Shown: positions 15,709-24,580, counted from the first letter of the stretch. The stretch: 64,000 nt of DNA from Larkinella insperata (GCF_026248825.1 NZ_CP110973.1:6159501-6223500), one strand, 5' to 3'. Notes: generated by a model from the letters alone, not told the origin. Numbers and translations: made by a program.

Positions 15709-18234
15709 ATGTACCGACGTTTTATTCTGCTAAGTTTCTGCCTGTTGCTGGTTCAATTTGCTTCGGCACAGACGGCTTCTTCCGTTATTGAAGGAAAAGT
15801 TTCCATTGACGACGACAACCCGTTGCCCTACGCATCAGTCGTTCTGGAAGGCACCCGCTACGGTGTCTCGACCGACGAGTCTGGTTATTTCAAAATTCAG
15901 CAATTGCCCGCCGGTCTATACCGGGTAAGGGTATCGGGCGTTGGTTTTAAAAACAGTATCCGCAGGGTGCAACTGAAAGACAGCGAAACCGTTAGCCTGA
16001 CGTTTAAGCTGACGGCGGCCACCAACGAACTGGAAGTGGTGGAGGTGTTTGGCGCGCGCGACAAGCAACCGGAAAAACTGGACGCCATCACCCGCCTGCC
16101 GCTCAAGCCGAGCGACCAGATTCAGAGCATTTCGGTCATTTCCAACAAACTCATCGAGCAGCAGGGCGCCCTGACGGTCATCGAAGGCGTCCGCAACGTG
16201 CCCGGCGTTTATACCTACTCCACCTACGGCGGGGTGAAGGAAAGCATTTCGTCGCGCGGTTTCCGGGGCATTCCGACGCTGAAAAACGGGGTTCGCGTGA
16301 TGACCGATTTCCGGGGCATGGGCTACCCGACCGATATGCAGGGCGTCGAAAATATTCAGGTTCTGAAAGGTTCGGCAGCCATCACGCAGGGCCTGGGACA
16401 AGCTTCCGGGCAGGCAACGGACCTGGGCGCACCGGGTGGTCTGGTCAACGTGGTTACCAAGACGCCCAAGTTTGTGAACGCCGGATCGGTTTCGCTCCGG
16501 GCCGGTAGCTGGAATCTATTCCGGCCTACCTTCGACGTTCAGGGACTGCTCAACGAATCCAAAACCATTGCGTTCCGGATTGACGGCGCTTACCAGACGG
16601 GCGGAAAATACCGCAAGGGCATGGAAAAGGAGTCGTTCTACATCAACCCGTCGCTGGCGTTTCGGCCCAACGAAAAGACCTTCATTACGCTGGAAATGGA
16701 CTTCTATAACGTCAATGAAACCATCGACGCCGGTACGGTTAACCTGTCGGTGATGCCCAACCCGGCTTTTGACCCGACCCGACCGGCGGGCCGCAACAAC
16801 GTTCGGTTTCTGACAAACATGACCAACGACATTTACGACATCCCGGACAACCGGATGCTGGGTTTTAAATCGGACATTTCGACGGTACGGCACAGCACCT
16901 ACACCGCCAGCTTCCGCCGGTACCTGGACGACGCCAACAAACTGTACATTCGGGGGGCGGTATACCGCTCCGTCTACGACTCCGACGCAATCCGGACGTC
17001 CCTGACTCCGCTGGCCAGTAAACCCGATACGAACGACGTAAAGGTGAACCTGTACACCCGATCGATCAGCCATAACCTGCCGCGGCTCGACAAAAACTCC
17101 GTGGTTCAGTTCGACCTCGTTGGCGACCAGATCGAAACCGGTGTTCTGAAACACACCTTCATGGTTGGCGCCGATTATAAAGTGACGGACCTAACCGAAA
17201 TGACGTACAATACCATCGCGATTCCGGGCATCATCGACGTGTTCCGACCCGAAACGATTAGCAACACGCTCCCTTACGGTACGGCCAATTTCACCAAAAC
17301 CGGTGAAACCATCAGCCGAACCACCAACATGGGCGTTACGGCGCAGGATGTCGTTTCGCTGAACGACTGGCTGAAAGCCTTCATCGGCGTTCGGTACAGT
17401 TCAAACCAGAGCAGTTCCCCGCTCAATTCGGCCTTTACGCGCACGCATTTCTGGAATCCGCTCGGTGGCCTGATGGTTTCGGTGAAGAAAGGACTGAACC
17501 TGTTTGTTTCCTACACGAACAGCACGCGCCCCGAAAACGTCAGCCAGGTGGATGAAGCCGGTAACACGTTTGGAAACAGCTCCGTTAACCAGTGGGAAGC
17601 CGGGGTCAAATCCGACTGGCTGGACAACCGCCTGCGCTTCAACCTGACGCTGTACCGAATCGAGCAGAGCAACCTGATCGAGCAGTTGTACGACATCAAC
17701 AACAACGCCATCACGATCAACGGCCGCAACGTCTACCGCGCCAGTGGCGACGACCGGCGGCAGGGCGTGGAGGTGGAACTGACGGGCCGGGTGCTGACCA
17801 ACCTGGAAGCCATTATCGGCTACTCGTACATCAACGCCCAATACCGCAATACGGTGGTGAACGTCGAAGGCTCCGCGCCCAACAATACGCCCAGCCACAC
17901 CTACAACGCGTGGTTGAACTACACCGTTGCGAAAGGTCCGCTGAAACGGCTGAACATCGGTGCTGGTCTGTATTACCTGGGTTCGCGGCCATACAACGAC
18001 TGGACGCAGGTTGGTTACACTACCCACGGCCTCGACACCAGCAAAGAACCTTGGTACAACCAGGCATACACCCTGCTGAATGCGCAGTTGGGTTACCAGT
18101 TCAATCAGCAGTGGGGTCTGCGGGTAATTGCCAACAACCTGCTGGACAAAGTGGGGTACGATGCCTACCGCACTTCCTTCATCGACAAAATCCAGCCCCG
18201 TAACTTCTCGGGCGTTGTTTCCTACCGCTTCTGA
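15709..18234 (+). CDS. TonB-dependent siderophore receptor
   Basis: Outer-membrane receptor of 841 residues for an Fe-siderophore. Signal peptide (residues 1-20, ending ASAQ), a CarboxypepD-regulatory-like beta domain at about 25-105 (PLPYASVVLEGTRYGVSTDE), a plug at about 120-250 (QIQSISVISNKLIEQQ, SISSRGFRG, GGLVNVVTKTP), then the 22-stranded barrel ending VVSYRF with the terminal Phe typical of BAM substrates. The SISSRGFRG and LVNVVTKTP motifs fit the FecA/FhuE-like siderophore class rather than SusC. Divergent AraC regulator upstream; a terminator follows. Confidence 0.92.
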   Translation: MYRRFILLSFCLLLVQFASAQTASSVIEGKVSIDDDNPLPYASVVLEGTRYGVSTDESGYFKIQQLPAGLYRVRVSGVGFKNSIRRVQLKDSETVSLTFKLTAATNELEVVEVFGARDKQPEKLDAITRLPLKPSDQIQSISVISNKLIEQQGALTVIEGVRNVPGVYTYSTYGGVKESISSRGFRGIPTLKNGVRVMTDFRGMGYPTDMQGVENIQVLKGSAAITQGLGQASGQATDLGAPGGLVNVVTKTPKFVNAGSVSLRAGSWNLFRPTFDVQGLLNESKTIAFRIDGAYQTGGKYRKGMEKESFYINPSLAFRPNEKTFITLEMDFYNVNETIDAGTVNLSVMPNPAFDPTRPAGRNNVRFLTNMTNDIYDIPDNRMLGFKSDISTVRHSTYTASFRRYLDDANKLYIRGAVYRSVYDSDAIRTSLTPLASKPDTNDVKVNLYTRSISHNLPRLDKNSVVQFDLVGDQIETGVLKHTFMVGADYKVTDLTEMTYNTIAIPGIIDVFRPETISNTLPYGTANFTKTGETISRTTNMGVTAQDVVSLNDWLKAFIGVRYSSNQSSSPLNSAFTRTHFWNPLGGLMVSVKKGLNLFVSYTNSTRPENVSQVDEAGNTFGNSSVNQWEAGVKSDWLDNRLRFNLTLYRIEQSNLIEQLYDINNNAITINGRNVYRASGDDRRQGVEVELTGRVLTNLEAIIGYSYINAQYRNTVVNVEGSAPNNTPSHTYNAWLNYTVAKGPLKRLNIGAGLYYLGSRPYNDWTQVGYTTHGLDTSKEPWYNQAYTLLNAQLGYQFNQQWGLRVIANNLLDKVGYDAYRTSFIDKIQPRNFSGVVSYRF

Positions 18235-18259
18235 TTTCAGTTTTAGCTCAACTCATCCG

Positions 18260-18297
18260 AAGACATGGCCGGTATTACTGGTCATGTCTTTTTTATT
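18260..18297 (+). terminator. Terminator of the siderophore receptor gene
   Basis: AAGACATGGCC (18260-18270) pairs with GGTCATGTCTT (18280-18290) with one G-T wobble, followed by TTTTATTTT. 26 bases after the stop codon. Confidence 0.85.
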
Positions 18298-18477
18298 TTC
18301 CCGTCCGGATGGTCAGGCCGCTCAGTGGCCGCGCCAGCAGCGACGCTCCCGGTGCTACGGAGTATTTAAGTTCGACTCTTACAATCGGCATCCCTGGCGA
18401 TAGAATCAAATCCCTGAAACCGGGCAAACATTTGTCCGAAAGATCAGTTTTAGAAACAGATTATTAAACCTTACAAA

Positions 18478-18927
18478 ATGATTTCGAACGAAGAAATTGT
18501 TGATTCGCTCAACGAGCTGGTCAAGATCAATAACGACCGCATCCAGGGCTACGAAAAAGCCGTTGAAGATACCAAAGACGCTAATCTCGACGATATTTTT
18601 CGCCACAACATCATCCAGAGCCAGCAGTTCCGCAGTGAGCTGGCCGACCACATCGTCCGGATTGACGGTTCGGCTGTATCGAGCGCCACTTCAACCGACA
18701 TTTCCAGCAAAATTCACCGGGCCTGGATCGACATCAAAACCGCGCTAACCGGTAGTGACGAGCAGGCGGTGTTAAGCTCGGTTGAATTCGGGGAGAATGC
18801 CGCCGTGGAAGCTTACGAAGAGGCCATCGAAAAAGACCACATTCCGGCTTACATCCGCGAGGTGTTGCAAAAACAGCTTGAGCAGCTGAAAACGGCCCGC
18901 GATCGCGTGGTGGCTCTGCACAAGTAA
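18478..18927 (+). CDS. DUF2383/PA2169-family four-helix-bundle protein, copy 1
   Basis: 149 residues, all helical, with the ferritin-like pattern of the DUF2383 (PA2169) family: NDRIQGYEKAVEDTKDAN, QQFRSELADHIV, KIHRAWIDIKTAL and FGENAAVEAYEEAIEKDHIP. Glu and His residues lie where ferritin-like proteins bind metal, but metal binding is not demonstrated. Members are often stress- or stationary-phase-linked. No signal peptide. A clear paralog follows 81 bp downstream, and a terminator separates the two. Confidence 0.85.
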   Translation: MISNEEIVDSLNELVKINNDRIQGYEKAVEDTKDANLDDIFRHNIIQSQQFRSELADHIVRIDGSAVSSATSTDISSKIHRAWIDIKTALTGSDEQAVLSSVEFGENAAVEAYEEAIEKDHIPAYIREVLQKQLEQLKTARDRVVALHK

Positions 18928-18950
18928 TTGAATACAAACTGAAATGAGTT

Positions 18951-18980
18951 GAAAACAGGTACCCGCTGCCTGTTTTCTTT
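18951..18980 (+). terminator. Terminator between the two DUF2383 genes
   Basis: Perfect 9-bp stem GAAAACAGG/CCTGTTTTC with a 9-nt loop, then TTT. It suggests the second copy has its own promoter or is reached by read-through. Confidence 0.65.
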
Positions 18981-19008
18981 ATGTTATTCATCCTAACGAT
19001 CAATCGCC

Positions 19009-19461
19009 ATGACAAACGACGAAATTGTTGACTCCTTAAACGACCTGGTCAAGATTAACAACGACCGCATCAATGGATTTGAAAAAGCCGCTGTCGACAT
19101 CGAAGACGCCGAGCTGGCTTCCCTGTTTAAAAACCTGACCTCGCAAAGCCGGAAATTCCGGAGCGAACTGGCCGACAACGTCGTTCGGATGGGCGGTGAA
19201 GTGCCGGGGATCGACGAAACCAGCACCGGCAGCAAAATTCACCGGGCCTGGATCGACATCAAATCCGCGTTCACGGGCAAAGACCGTCACACCGTTCTGG
19301 AATCCTGTGTTTTTGGCGAAAATGCCGCCGTTGAAGAATACGAGGAAGTGCTGGAAGACGAAGACATTCCGGCTTATATCCGCCAGACTCTCAGCACGCA
19401 ACTCGACGAACTCCGCCAGACGCGCGATCAGATCGCAACCCTGCGCAACGTGACCGAGTAA
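19009..19461 (+). CDS. DUF2383/PA2169-family four-helix-bundle protein, copy 2
   Basis: 150 residues, clearly a paralog of the upstream protein. Both share the opening NDEIVDSLNDLVKINNDRI (one Glu for Asp in copy 1), then RSELAD, SKIHRAWIDIK, FGENAAVE.YEE and IPAYIR. The copies differ in about half of the remaining positions, so the duplication is old. No membrane segment. Possible role in oxidative or metal stress is family-based inference. Confidence 0.85.
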   Translation: MTNDEIVDSLNDLVKINNDRINGFEKAAVDIEDAELASLFKNLTSQSRKFRSELADNVVRMGGEVPGIDETSTGSKIHRAWIDIKSAFTGKDRHTVLESCVFGENAAVEEYEEVLEDEDIPAYIRQTLSTQLDELRQTRDQIATLRNVTE

Positions 19462-19469
19462 TTACTTGA

Positions 19470-19506
19470 ATCATGGAACCTACCAGAAAAAGGTAGGTTC
19501 CATGAT
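19470..19506. terminator. Bidirectional hairpin between copy 2 and the 114-residue gene
   Basis: ATCATGGAACCTACC (19470-19484) and GGTAGGTTCCATGAT (19492-19506), a perfect 15-bp stem with a 7-nt loop. It lies between convergent stops at 19461 and 19510. No strong U-tract. Confidence 0.7.
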
Positions 19507-19509
19507 GGC

Positions 19510-19854
19510 TTATTTTCCCTTCCTTCCCAAGCCCGTCGAAATCGAGTCCAGCGTGTCGGCCAATTCCTGCAACTTATCCTTTACGCCATCTTCGGCACCG
19601 TCCAGACTTTTGCGCGTTAGCTTAGCGAGCGAATGCAACGACTCGGCAATCTGAAGATTTTTTCCCGTTGCCAGAGCCTTCTTAAGTTGCTCCAGTTCGT
19701 CCGAAATGTCATCAAATACCAGGTTGCCCGATCCGAGCGCCCGTACCCATTGATCAATAAAGCTGTTCGCCATCGGCTGCAAATGAACCGGATCGGTGTT
19801 CAGTTCCCGAACGGTAATGTTCAGAAGCTGGTCTGCATTTTGTGCTTGGGTCAT
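19510..19854 (-). CDS. 114-residue cytosolic helical protein, unknown function
   Basis: No family recognised. Mostly helical and acidic in the first two thirds (LNTDPVHLQPMANSFIDQWV, DDISDELEQLKKALATGK, SLHSLAKLTRKSLDGAEDGV), ending in a basic GLGRKGK. No signal peptide or membrane segment. Convergent with the DUF2383 pair. The heptad-like Leu spacing suggests a helical bundle. Reading-frame quality and codon use look like those of neighbouring genes. Confidence 0.65.
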   Translation of the reverse strand: MTQAQNADQLLNITVRELNTDPVHLQPMANSFIDQWVRALGSGNLVFDDISDELEQLKKALATGKNLQIAESLHSLAKLTRKSLDGAEDGVKDKLQELADTLDSISTGLGRKGK

Positions 19855-20078
19855 AGCATTGAAAAAGATTGTTGAACAGACACAAGGTACAACGATTGTC
19901 CATTACTTTCACTTTTCAGGGGCCATTTTTCACTAAGCCAAGAAAAACCTAAACAAAACCGTTTACCTTGCTTCCTGACCTCCTCCCTGGAGAAAGCGTC
20001 ATCCAACTTTTGGTAAAGCTATTGTACCCAAAACCTACTCTACCGGGCTTGCCCGTCGGATCAGCCCCGCAGGAAAAC

Positions 20079-20106
20079 AAAAAAGGCAATCCAAGCTGGA
20101 TTACCT
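20079..20106 (-). terminator. Terminator of the 20134-20907 lipoprotein gene
   Basis: On the minus strand GGTAATCC and GGATTGCC pair over 8 bp with one wobble around AGCTT, followed by TTTTTTG. 28 bases after the stop. Confidence 0.7.
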
Positions 20107-20133
20107 TTCTGACTATCATTTCATAGTACTTAA

Positions 20134-20907
20134 TCAATACTCATACCGTACGATGCCCGCTACCATGGCACACAACAGCGGGTTATTTACCTTGGTTTCC
20201 TCGGTTGAAAGCCGTCCCTTTTTATCGTACGTTTTTTCAATTAACGCAAGAAGTTCTTCGCTATTGGGCATCCGCTCACTGATTTGCCGACGGTTTCCGG
20301 CAAAGGAATGCGTAAAATACCGCGTTGCTTTATCAGCGTTCGAATACCAGGTTTCGCGGATCAGCACTTTATTTTTGTATTCATATTCCACCCGGTGACT
20401 GAATTGCTGGCGGGCATCATACCACCTCTGGCCCGTTTTTTTGCCGTCTTTGTATTCGTATTCTACCGAGCCCGTCAGCACGCGCTGCTCCGGGTTATGC
20501 TGGTTAAAATACGACCGTTCGGCTTTCAAAACCCCGTTTTCGTAATCGTATTCCGACTCGTCATAGGCCGTCCACTTCCCATCCGCCCCGTACTTGCCGT
20601 AGCGGATCTTGCCCACCAGGTTGCCGTGTTTGTTGTAAATCTGCTCCACATACGCCAGGACTTCTAGGTTACCGCCCGGCACCCGGCCCAGGTAGTCAAT
20701 CCGGGTCTGCTTTCCATCTTTGTTGTAGGTATACTGCTCAATATTGACCGGACTTTCACACTCGCCTGAGTTACAAAACACTTTCCGAAGCGGAGAAGAC
20801 TCATCGTTATAGGTATTGTCCCCCGGCTCAATGCCAAATTCGGAGGACTCATTCTGGCAGGCAAACCACAACAAAGCGGAAAATAAAAGAAGTAGTCGAT
20901 TCTTCAT
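20134..20907 (-). CDS. Lipoprotein with YwqK/MORN-like repeats, unknown function
   Basis: 257 residues from the ATG at 20907 (an ATG three codons earlier is also possible). Lipoprotein signal peptide MKNRLLLLFSALLWFAC with the lipobox Cys at 17. The rest is built from beta-hairpin repeats of the type YxYKDGKKTGQRWYD, YEYKNKVLIRETWYSN and YDYENGVLKAERSY, similar to the MORN-like repeats of YwqK-family proteins. Cell-surface or periplasmic location is expected. A single gene with its own terminator. YwqK is annotated as an antitoxin of a toxin pair in Bacillus; nothing here supports such a role. Confidence 0.7.
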   Translation of the reverse strand: MKNRLLLLFSALLWFACQNESSEFGIEPGDNTYNDESSPLRKVFCNSGECESPVNIEQYTYNKDGKQTRIDYLGRVPGGNLEVLAYVEQIYNKHGNLVGKIRYGKYGADGKWTAYDESEYDYENGVLKAERSYFNQHNPEQRVLTGSVEYEYKDGKKTGQRWYDARQQFSHRVEYEYKNKVLIRETWYSNADKATRYFTHSFAGNRRQISERMPNSEELLALIEKTYDKKGRLSTEETKVNNPLLCAMVAGIVRYEY

Positions 20908-21087
20908 AGAGATCAAGGATTTGGTCGTTAGCAGACTAGACTCCGATTCTGCCTGAACCGTTGGAAACGTGGCACCGTCAAAAGAATAAAACCGCAGATT
21001 AGCGGTACAATTTAACCGATAATGGAATTTCCGTAAACATTTCGCCTATTAATTATCTATACTTGATAACAAGAATTCTCTTCTACC

Positions 21088-22338
21088 ATGAGTCAACCCC
21101 TGCAATCCCAGCTCAGTGAAGTTCTTCAGAAACTGGAATCCTTGCTGGAACGTGTCCCCGAAGCCGTCGCGAAAGAAGTTCGCCAGCAGATACGCGAATT
21201 CCGCCAGATCCTGGTCGATACCCGCCCTCCGCGCTTTGCGCTCGTTGGTCGGCGGGGCAGCGGAAAATCATCACTCATTAACGCCATTTTTGGTCAGAAA
21301 ATCGCGCAGGTCGGTCACGAGAAGGCCCAAACCGGCGAGGCCACGTGGTGGCCCTATTCGGGCGAACTGGGCTCCATCGACATTCTGGACACACGGGGGC
21401 TGCAGGAGGGTTCGCGCCCCGACGAAGCCGATGCCGCATCCTCCCCCATCGAATCAATCCTGACGGCGTTGCGGGAAAAAGCCCCGGACATCATCCTGTT
21501 CCTGATCAAAGCCACGGAAGCCGACGCCGGAATCGACCACGACCTGGAGGCCCTGAAAACAATCAGCCAAACCGTCGAAAAAGTCCATAATTACCGTCCG
21601 CCGGTTATGGTGGTGGCCACACACTGCGACACGCTTGAACCCAAAAATGTGCGTTTGCACAAACCCGAAGAAGAAGATCCGGACGATTTGCAGGAAAAGC
21701 GGGAGCGCGTTGCCGTGATCGAAAATCACCTGCAGGCCAAATTTGAAGCGGATTCGTATTTAAAAGAGTCCCTGATTACCGTGCTGGGGGTATCGTCGTA
21801 CCAATCCTGGAAAAACGACGTGCTCCGCTCCGACGAACGCTGGCGCATCGACACGCTGCTGGATTATCTTTTCAACGAGTTGCCGAAAGAAGGCAAGCTG
21901 GCCTTCGCCCGGTTGAGTCAGATTCAAACCCTGCAGGAGTCGATTGCCAATCGCCTGACGCAGATCGTTGCGGCCATTTGCGGAGGTATTGCCGCCGTGC
22001 CCATCCCGTTCGGCGACATTGTGCCCATCACGGCCCTACAGGTTGCCCTCATCAGCGCGATTGCCTACGTAGCCGGACGGCAGTTGAGCCAGGAAACCGC
22101 CAAAGAATTTCTGACGGCCATCGGGGCTACCATCAGCGCCGGGCTCATGCTGCGGGAAGTGGCCCGGGCTTCCATCAAGTTTCTGTTTCCGGGCGGGGGC
22201 AGCGTCATTTCCGCTGGAATTGCCAGTTCGGCAACATTGGGCATCGGAAAAGCCGCCACGGCCTACTTCATCCAGAACCTGAGCATCGAGAAAGCCCGGC
22301 AAATTTTTGAGGGCGAGCGAAAAAAAGCGAAGGCGTAA
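21088..22338 (+). CDS. Era-like GTPase with C-terminal DUF697-type membrane domain
   Basis: 416 residues. An N-terminal helical segment (1-48), a G domain with G1 GRRGSGKSS at 54-62, G3 DTRG at 101-104, and a G4 position reading T178-H-C-D181 instead of NKxD. Then a region at about 285-395 rich in Ala/Gly with two hydrophobic stretches (VAAICGGIAAVPIPFGDIVP, ALQVALISAIAYVAG), as in DUF697/YcjF proteins. Probably membrane-associated. The family is poorly characterised, with proposed roles in envelope stress. The changed G4 motif leaves guanine specificity open. Convergent with tyrA. Confidence 0.8.
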   Translation: MSQPLQSQLSEVLQKLESLLERVPEAVAKEVRQQIREFRQILVDTRPPRFALVGRRGSGKSSLINAIFGQKIAQVGHEKAQTGEATWWPYSGELGSIDILDTRGLQEGSRPDEADAASSPIESILTALREKAPDIILFLIKATEADAGIDHDLEALKTISQTVEKVHNYRPPVMVVATHCDTLEPKNVRLHKPEEEDPDDLQEKRERVAVIENHLQAKFEADSYLKESLITVLGVSSYQSWKNDVLRSDERWRIDTLLDYLFNELPKEGKLAFARLSQIQTLQESIANRLTQIVAAICGGIAAVPIPFGDIVPITALQVALISAIAYVAGRQLSQETAKEFLTAIGATISAGLMLREVARASIKFLFPGGGSVISAGIASSATLGIGKAATAYFIQNLSIEKARQIFEGERKKAKA

Positions 22339-22352
22339 GCAGCAGCAATAAC

Positions 22353-22393
22353 CCCGACCGGATGGGCCGAAAAACGTTGCCAATCCGGTCGGG
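22353..22393. terminator. Bidirectional hairpin between the GTPase gene and tyrA
   Basis: CCCGACCGGAT (22353-22363) and ATCCGGTCGGG (22383-22393), perfect 11-bp stem, 19-nt loop, between convergent stops at 22338 and 22399. No U-run of note. Confidence 0.65.
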
Positions 22394-22398
22394 AAGCC

Positions 22399-23265
22399 TT
22401 ATTTCCGGTCGATTCCTTCCAGCACCCGCCGAATCTGGTTGGCGCGGGCCATAAACTCCGAGGAATCCTTCAGGTTCTGCTCGTCGATCAGCACTTTAAA
22501 CTGCTTCAGAAACTCGATGTAATCGCCCAGCGCCTGGGAAACGTTAGTCCGGTTCTGGTCAAAAATCGGCGCCCACATCTGCGGGGAGCTTTTCGCCAGC
22601 CGAACCGTCGAGCTAAAACCCGTGCTGGCCATGTCGAAAATGGCCTGTTCGTCTTTCTCCTTCTCCAGGACCGTCAGCCCCAGCGCAAACGAGCTGATGT
22701 GGCTCAGGTGCGACACGTAGGCCAGGTGCAGGTCGTGTTCCTGCGGGTTCATGTAGAACAGCTTCATGCCGATGTCGCTAAACAGCGCTTCCACCAGCTT
22801 CAGGCTGTCGTAATGGCTTTTCGCGCGGTCGCAGATGATGAGGTTTTTACCGGGCAGCAATTCCCGAAAAGCCGCCCCCGGACCGGAATTTTCGGTGCCC
22901 GCCATCGGGTGAACGGCCACAAACTGCGCCCGTTTCGGATGCGCATCGGCCAATTGGCAAATCAGCCCTTTGGTCGAGCCAAGATCCGTAACCGTAGCGC
23001 CTTCCGGCAGGAGATCCAGCACCGGCGGCAGTAAGTCCAGAATGGCGTTAACCGGCGTCGCCAGCACCACCAGCGTACTGACGGCCACGGCTTCGGCCAG
23101 CGGTTTCATCTCGTCAACGATGCCTTTGGCCAGGGCCAGTTGCCCGTGGACGGGGGAAGCATCCACCCCCACAAACTTGGCCTTCGGGTATTTTTCCCGA
23201 ACTGCCAGGGCAAACGAGCCGCCCAATAACCCAACTCCTACAATCGTAATGGTCATATTTTCCAT
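22399..23265 (-). CDS. tyrA: Prephenate dehydrogenase
   Basis: Converts prephenate to 4-hydroxyphenylpyruvate in tyrosine synthesis, NAD(P)-dependent. The 288 residues begin with the Rossmann motif TITIVGVGLLGGSFALAV, then VVLATPVNAILDLLP, TVTDLGSTKG with VHPMAGTENSGPGAA, and HLAYVSHLSHISSFAL in the helical dimerisation domain. The start is at 23265 or 23256; the frame runs to 23334, but that part overlaps an inverted repeat and reads as unrelated residues. No ACT domain, so Tyr feedback control is not evident. The aminotransferase upstream on the same strand fits the next or previous step of the pathway. Confidence 0.93.
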   Translation of the reverse strand: MENMTITIVGVGLLGGSFALAVREKYPKAKFVGVDASPVHGQLALAKGIVDEMKPLAEAVAVSTLVVLATPVNAILDLLPPVLDLLPEGATVTDLGSTKGLICQLADAHPKRAQFVAVHPMAGTENSGPGAAFRELLPGKNLIICDRAKSHYDSLKLVEALFSDIGMKLFYMNPQEHDLHLAYVSHLSHISSFALGLTVLEKEKDEQAIFDMASTGFSSTVRLAKSSPQMWAPIFDQNRTNVSQALGDYIEFLKQFKVLIDEQNLKDSSEFMARANQIRRVLEGIDRK

Positions 23266-23284
23266 CTCCGCTAACCTCCACTCT

Positions 23285-23341
23285 CCGTTGCTTAACTCCG
23301 CGAAATGATTAAGAGAACTGTTTCGCGGAGTCAAGCAGCGG
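23285..23341. repeat. Inverted repeat between aminotransferase and tyrA
   Basis: CCGTTGCTTAACTCCGCGAAA is 21 nt, so given in parts: CCGTTGCTTA (23285-23294) and ACTCCGCGAAA (23295-23305). It pairs with 23321-23341 (TTTCGCGGAGT, CAAGCAGCGG) at 19 of 21 positions, the two others being G-T wobbles, with a 15-nt loop. Shares the CTTAACTC core with other intergenic repeats in the window. Confidence 0.7.
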
Positions 23342-23361
23342 ATTAAAGAGTTGAGCAGAGG

Positions 23362-24519
23362 TTATTTTGAGATTCGGTGTACGGCTTCCCAGATGCGTTC
23401 TTTCGGCATGCAGAGCGACAACCGGATGTAGCGGTTGCCTTTCGGACCGAAGATGAAGCCGGGGGCAATGAATATGTGCTTGTTGTAGAGCAGATCGTCT
23501 ACCAACTGCTCGGCAGACGGGACCTCATTGGGCAACTTAGCCCAGAAGAACATGCCTTCTTGATCGTCGGCGTAGGTGCAATCCAGCGCGTCCAGAAAAG
23601 CCGTAGCGGCTTCGAGCCGGCCTTCGTAGACGGCGTTGCGCTCCTGGTGCCACTCATCGGGGTTGCCCAGCGCTTCGGCAGCCGCGTCCATCACGGGTTT
23701 AAACATGCCGGAATCCACGTTGCTTTTGATCGACAATACCGCATCAATGTACGGTTTCGACGCGGCCATCCAGCCAACCCGCCAGCCCGCCATGTTGTGC
23801 GATTTGCTCATCGAGTTCAGCTCAATGGCGACATCTTTCGCCCCATCGATGGAAAGCAGACTAAGGGGCGGCTTTTTGTTCAGAATCAGGCTGTACGGAT
23901 TGTCGTGGCAGAGCAAAATCCGGTGATCGTTGGCAAACCGGACGGCTTTTTCAAACAACTCCCGCGTGGCCGGGGCGCCCGTCGGCATGTGCGGATAATT
24001 GAGCCACATGATCTTGGTTCGGTCGGACACCCGCCCCGCCATCGCCGGCCAGTCCGGTTGCCAGCCCTGGTTTTCCAGCAGCGGGTATTCCTTCACATTG
24101 GCCCCCACCATCCGGCTCACGGCGCGGTAGGCCGGGTAGCCCAGCTCCGGTACGAGCACTTCGTCACCGTCGTTGAGAAACGTCAGCGAAATATGCGTAA
24201 TGCCTTCTTTGGAACCCAGCAACGGCAGAATTTCCGTTTCCGAATCGAGCAGAACCTGATACGTATGCGCGTAATATCGAGCAATGGCACTCCGGAGGTC
24301 GGGCGTACCTTTATAATTTTGATAACCGTGGGCGTTGGCCTGCGCAGCCGATTGGCTTAACGCCTGGAGGGTGTTGGCAGAGGGCATCATGTCGGGGTTG
24401 CCGATGCCCATGTTAATCACGTCGTGCCCGGCCGCCAGCAGTTTACGTACTTCGGCCAGCTTGACCGAAAAATAGTATTCCTGCGTTTGTCCGGCGCGGT
24501 GAGCTACTGGAATTATCAT
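23362..24519 (-). CDS. Class I/II (fold type I) PLP aminotransferase
   Basis: 385 residues with the aspartate-aminotransferase-family pattern: INMGIGNPDMMPSANTL, LPLLGSKEGITHISL, VLVPELGYPAYRA, LNYPHMPTGA, LCHDNPYS, and the PLP lysine in ELNSMSKSHNMAGWRVGW (Lys near residue 239). It resembles the LL-diaminopimelate / aspartate aminotransferase group. Because tyrA follows about 100 bp downstream on the same strand, a role in aromatic amino acid synthesis (prephenate or 4-hydroxyphenylpyruvate transamination) is a reasonable inference. Substrate specificity cannot be read from the sequence. Confidence 0.9.
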   Translation of the reverse strand: MIIPVAHRAGQTQEYYFSVKLAEVRKLLAAGHDVINMGIGNPDMMPSANTLQALSQSAAQANAHGYQNYKGTPDLRSAIARYYAHTYQVLLDSETEILPLLGSKEGITHISLTFLNDGDEVLVPELGYPAYRAVSRMVGANVKEYPLLENQGWQPDWPAMAGRVSDRTKIMWLNYPHMPTGAPATRELFEKAVRFANDHRILLCHDNPYSLILNKKPPLSLLSIDGAKDVAIELNSMSKSHNMAGWRVGWMAASKPYIDAVLSIKSNVDSGMFKPVMDAAAEALGNPDEWHQERNAVYEGRLEAATAFLDALDCTYADDQEGMFFWAKLPNEVPSAEQLVDDLLYNKHIFIAPGFIFGPKGNRYIRLSLCMPKERIWEAVHRISK

Positions 24520-24572
24520 TGCTTGATCGAGTCGCCGAAGCGACGAATTACACGGATAAAATAACGGAGCCG

Positions 24573-24580
24573 CAAAGGTA
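24573..24580 (-). promoter_or_regulatory. -7 promoter element of the aminotransferase-tyrA unit
   Basis: TACCTTTG on the minus strand, an exact TAnnTTTG match followed by CGGC, about 53 nt before the ATG at 24519. The -33 box is weak (GTTTT about 19-21 nt upstream). Confidence 0.55.

Noticed and set aside
19949..20137. 62-codon minus-strand frame
   Set aside because: It overlaps the stop of the lipoprotein gene and its terminator and has no family-like composition.
20134..20907. Antitoxin role from the YwqK-like name
   Set aside because: Only the repeat type is similar. There is no toxin gene nearby and the protein is an exported lipoprotein.
22399..23334. Longer tyrA with about 23 extra N-terminal residues
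   Set aside because: The extension crosses the inverted repeat at 23285-23341 and reads as unrelated sequence; the Rossmann motif starts right after the ATGs at 23265 and 23256.
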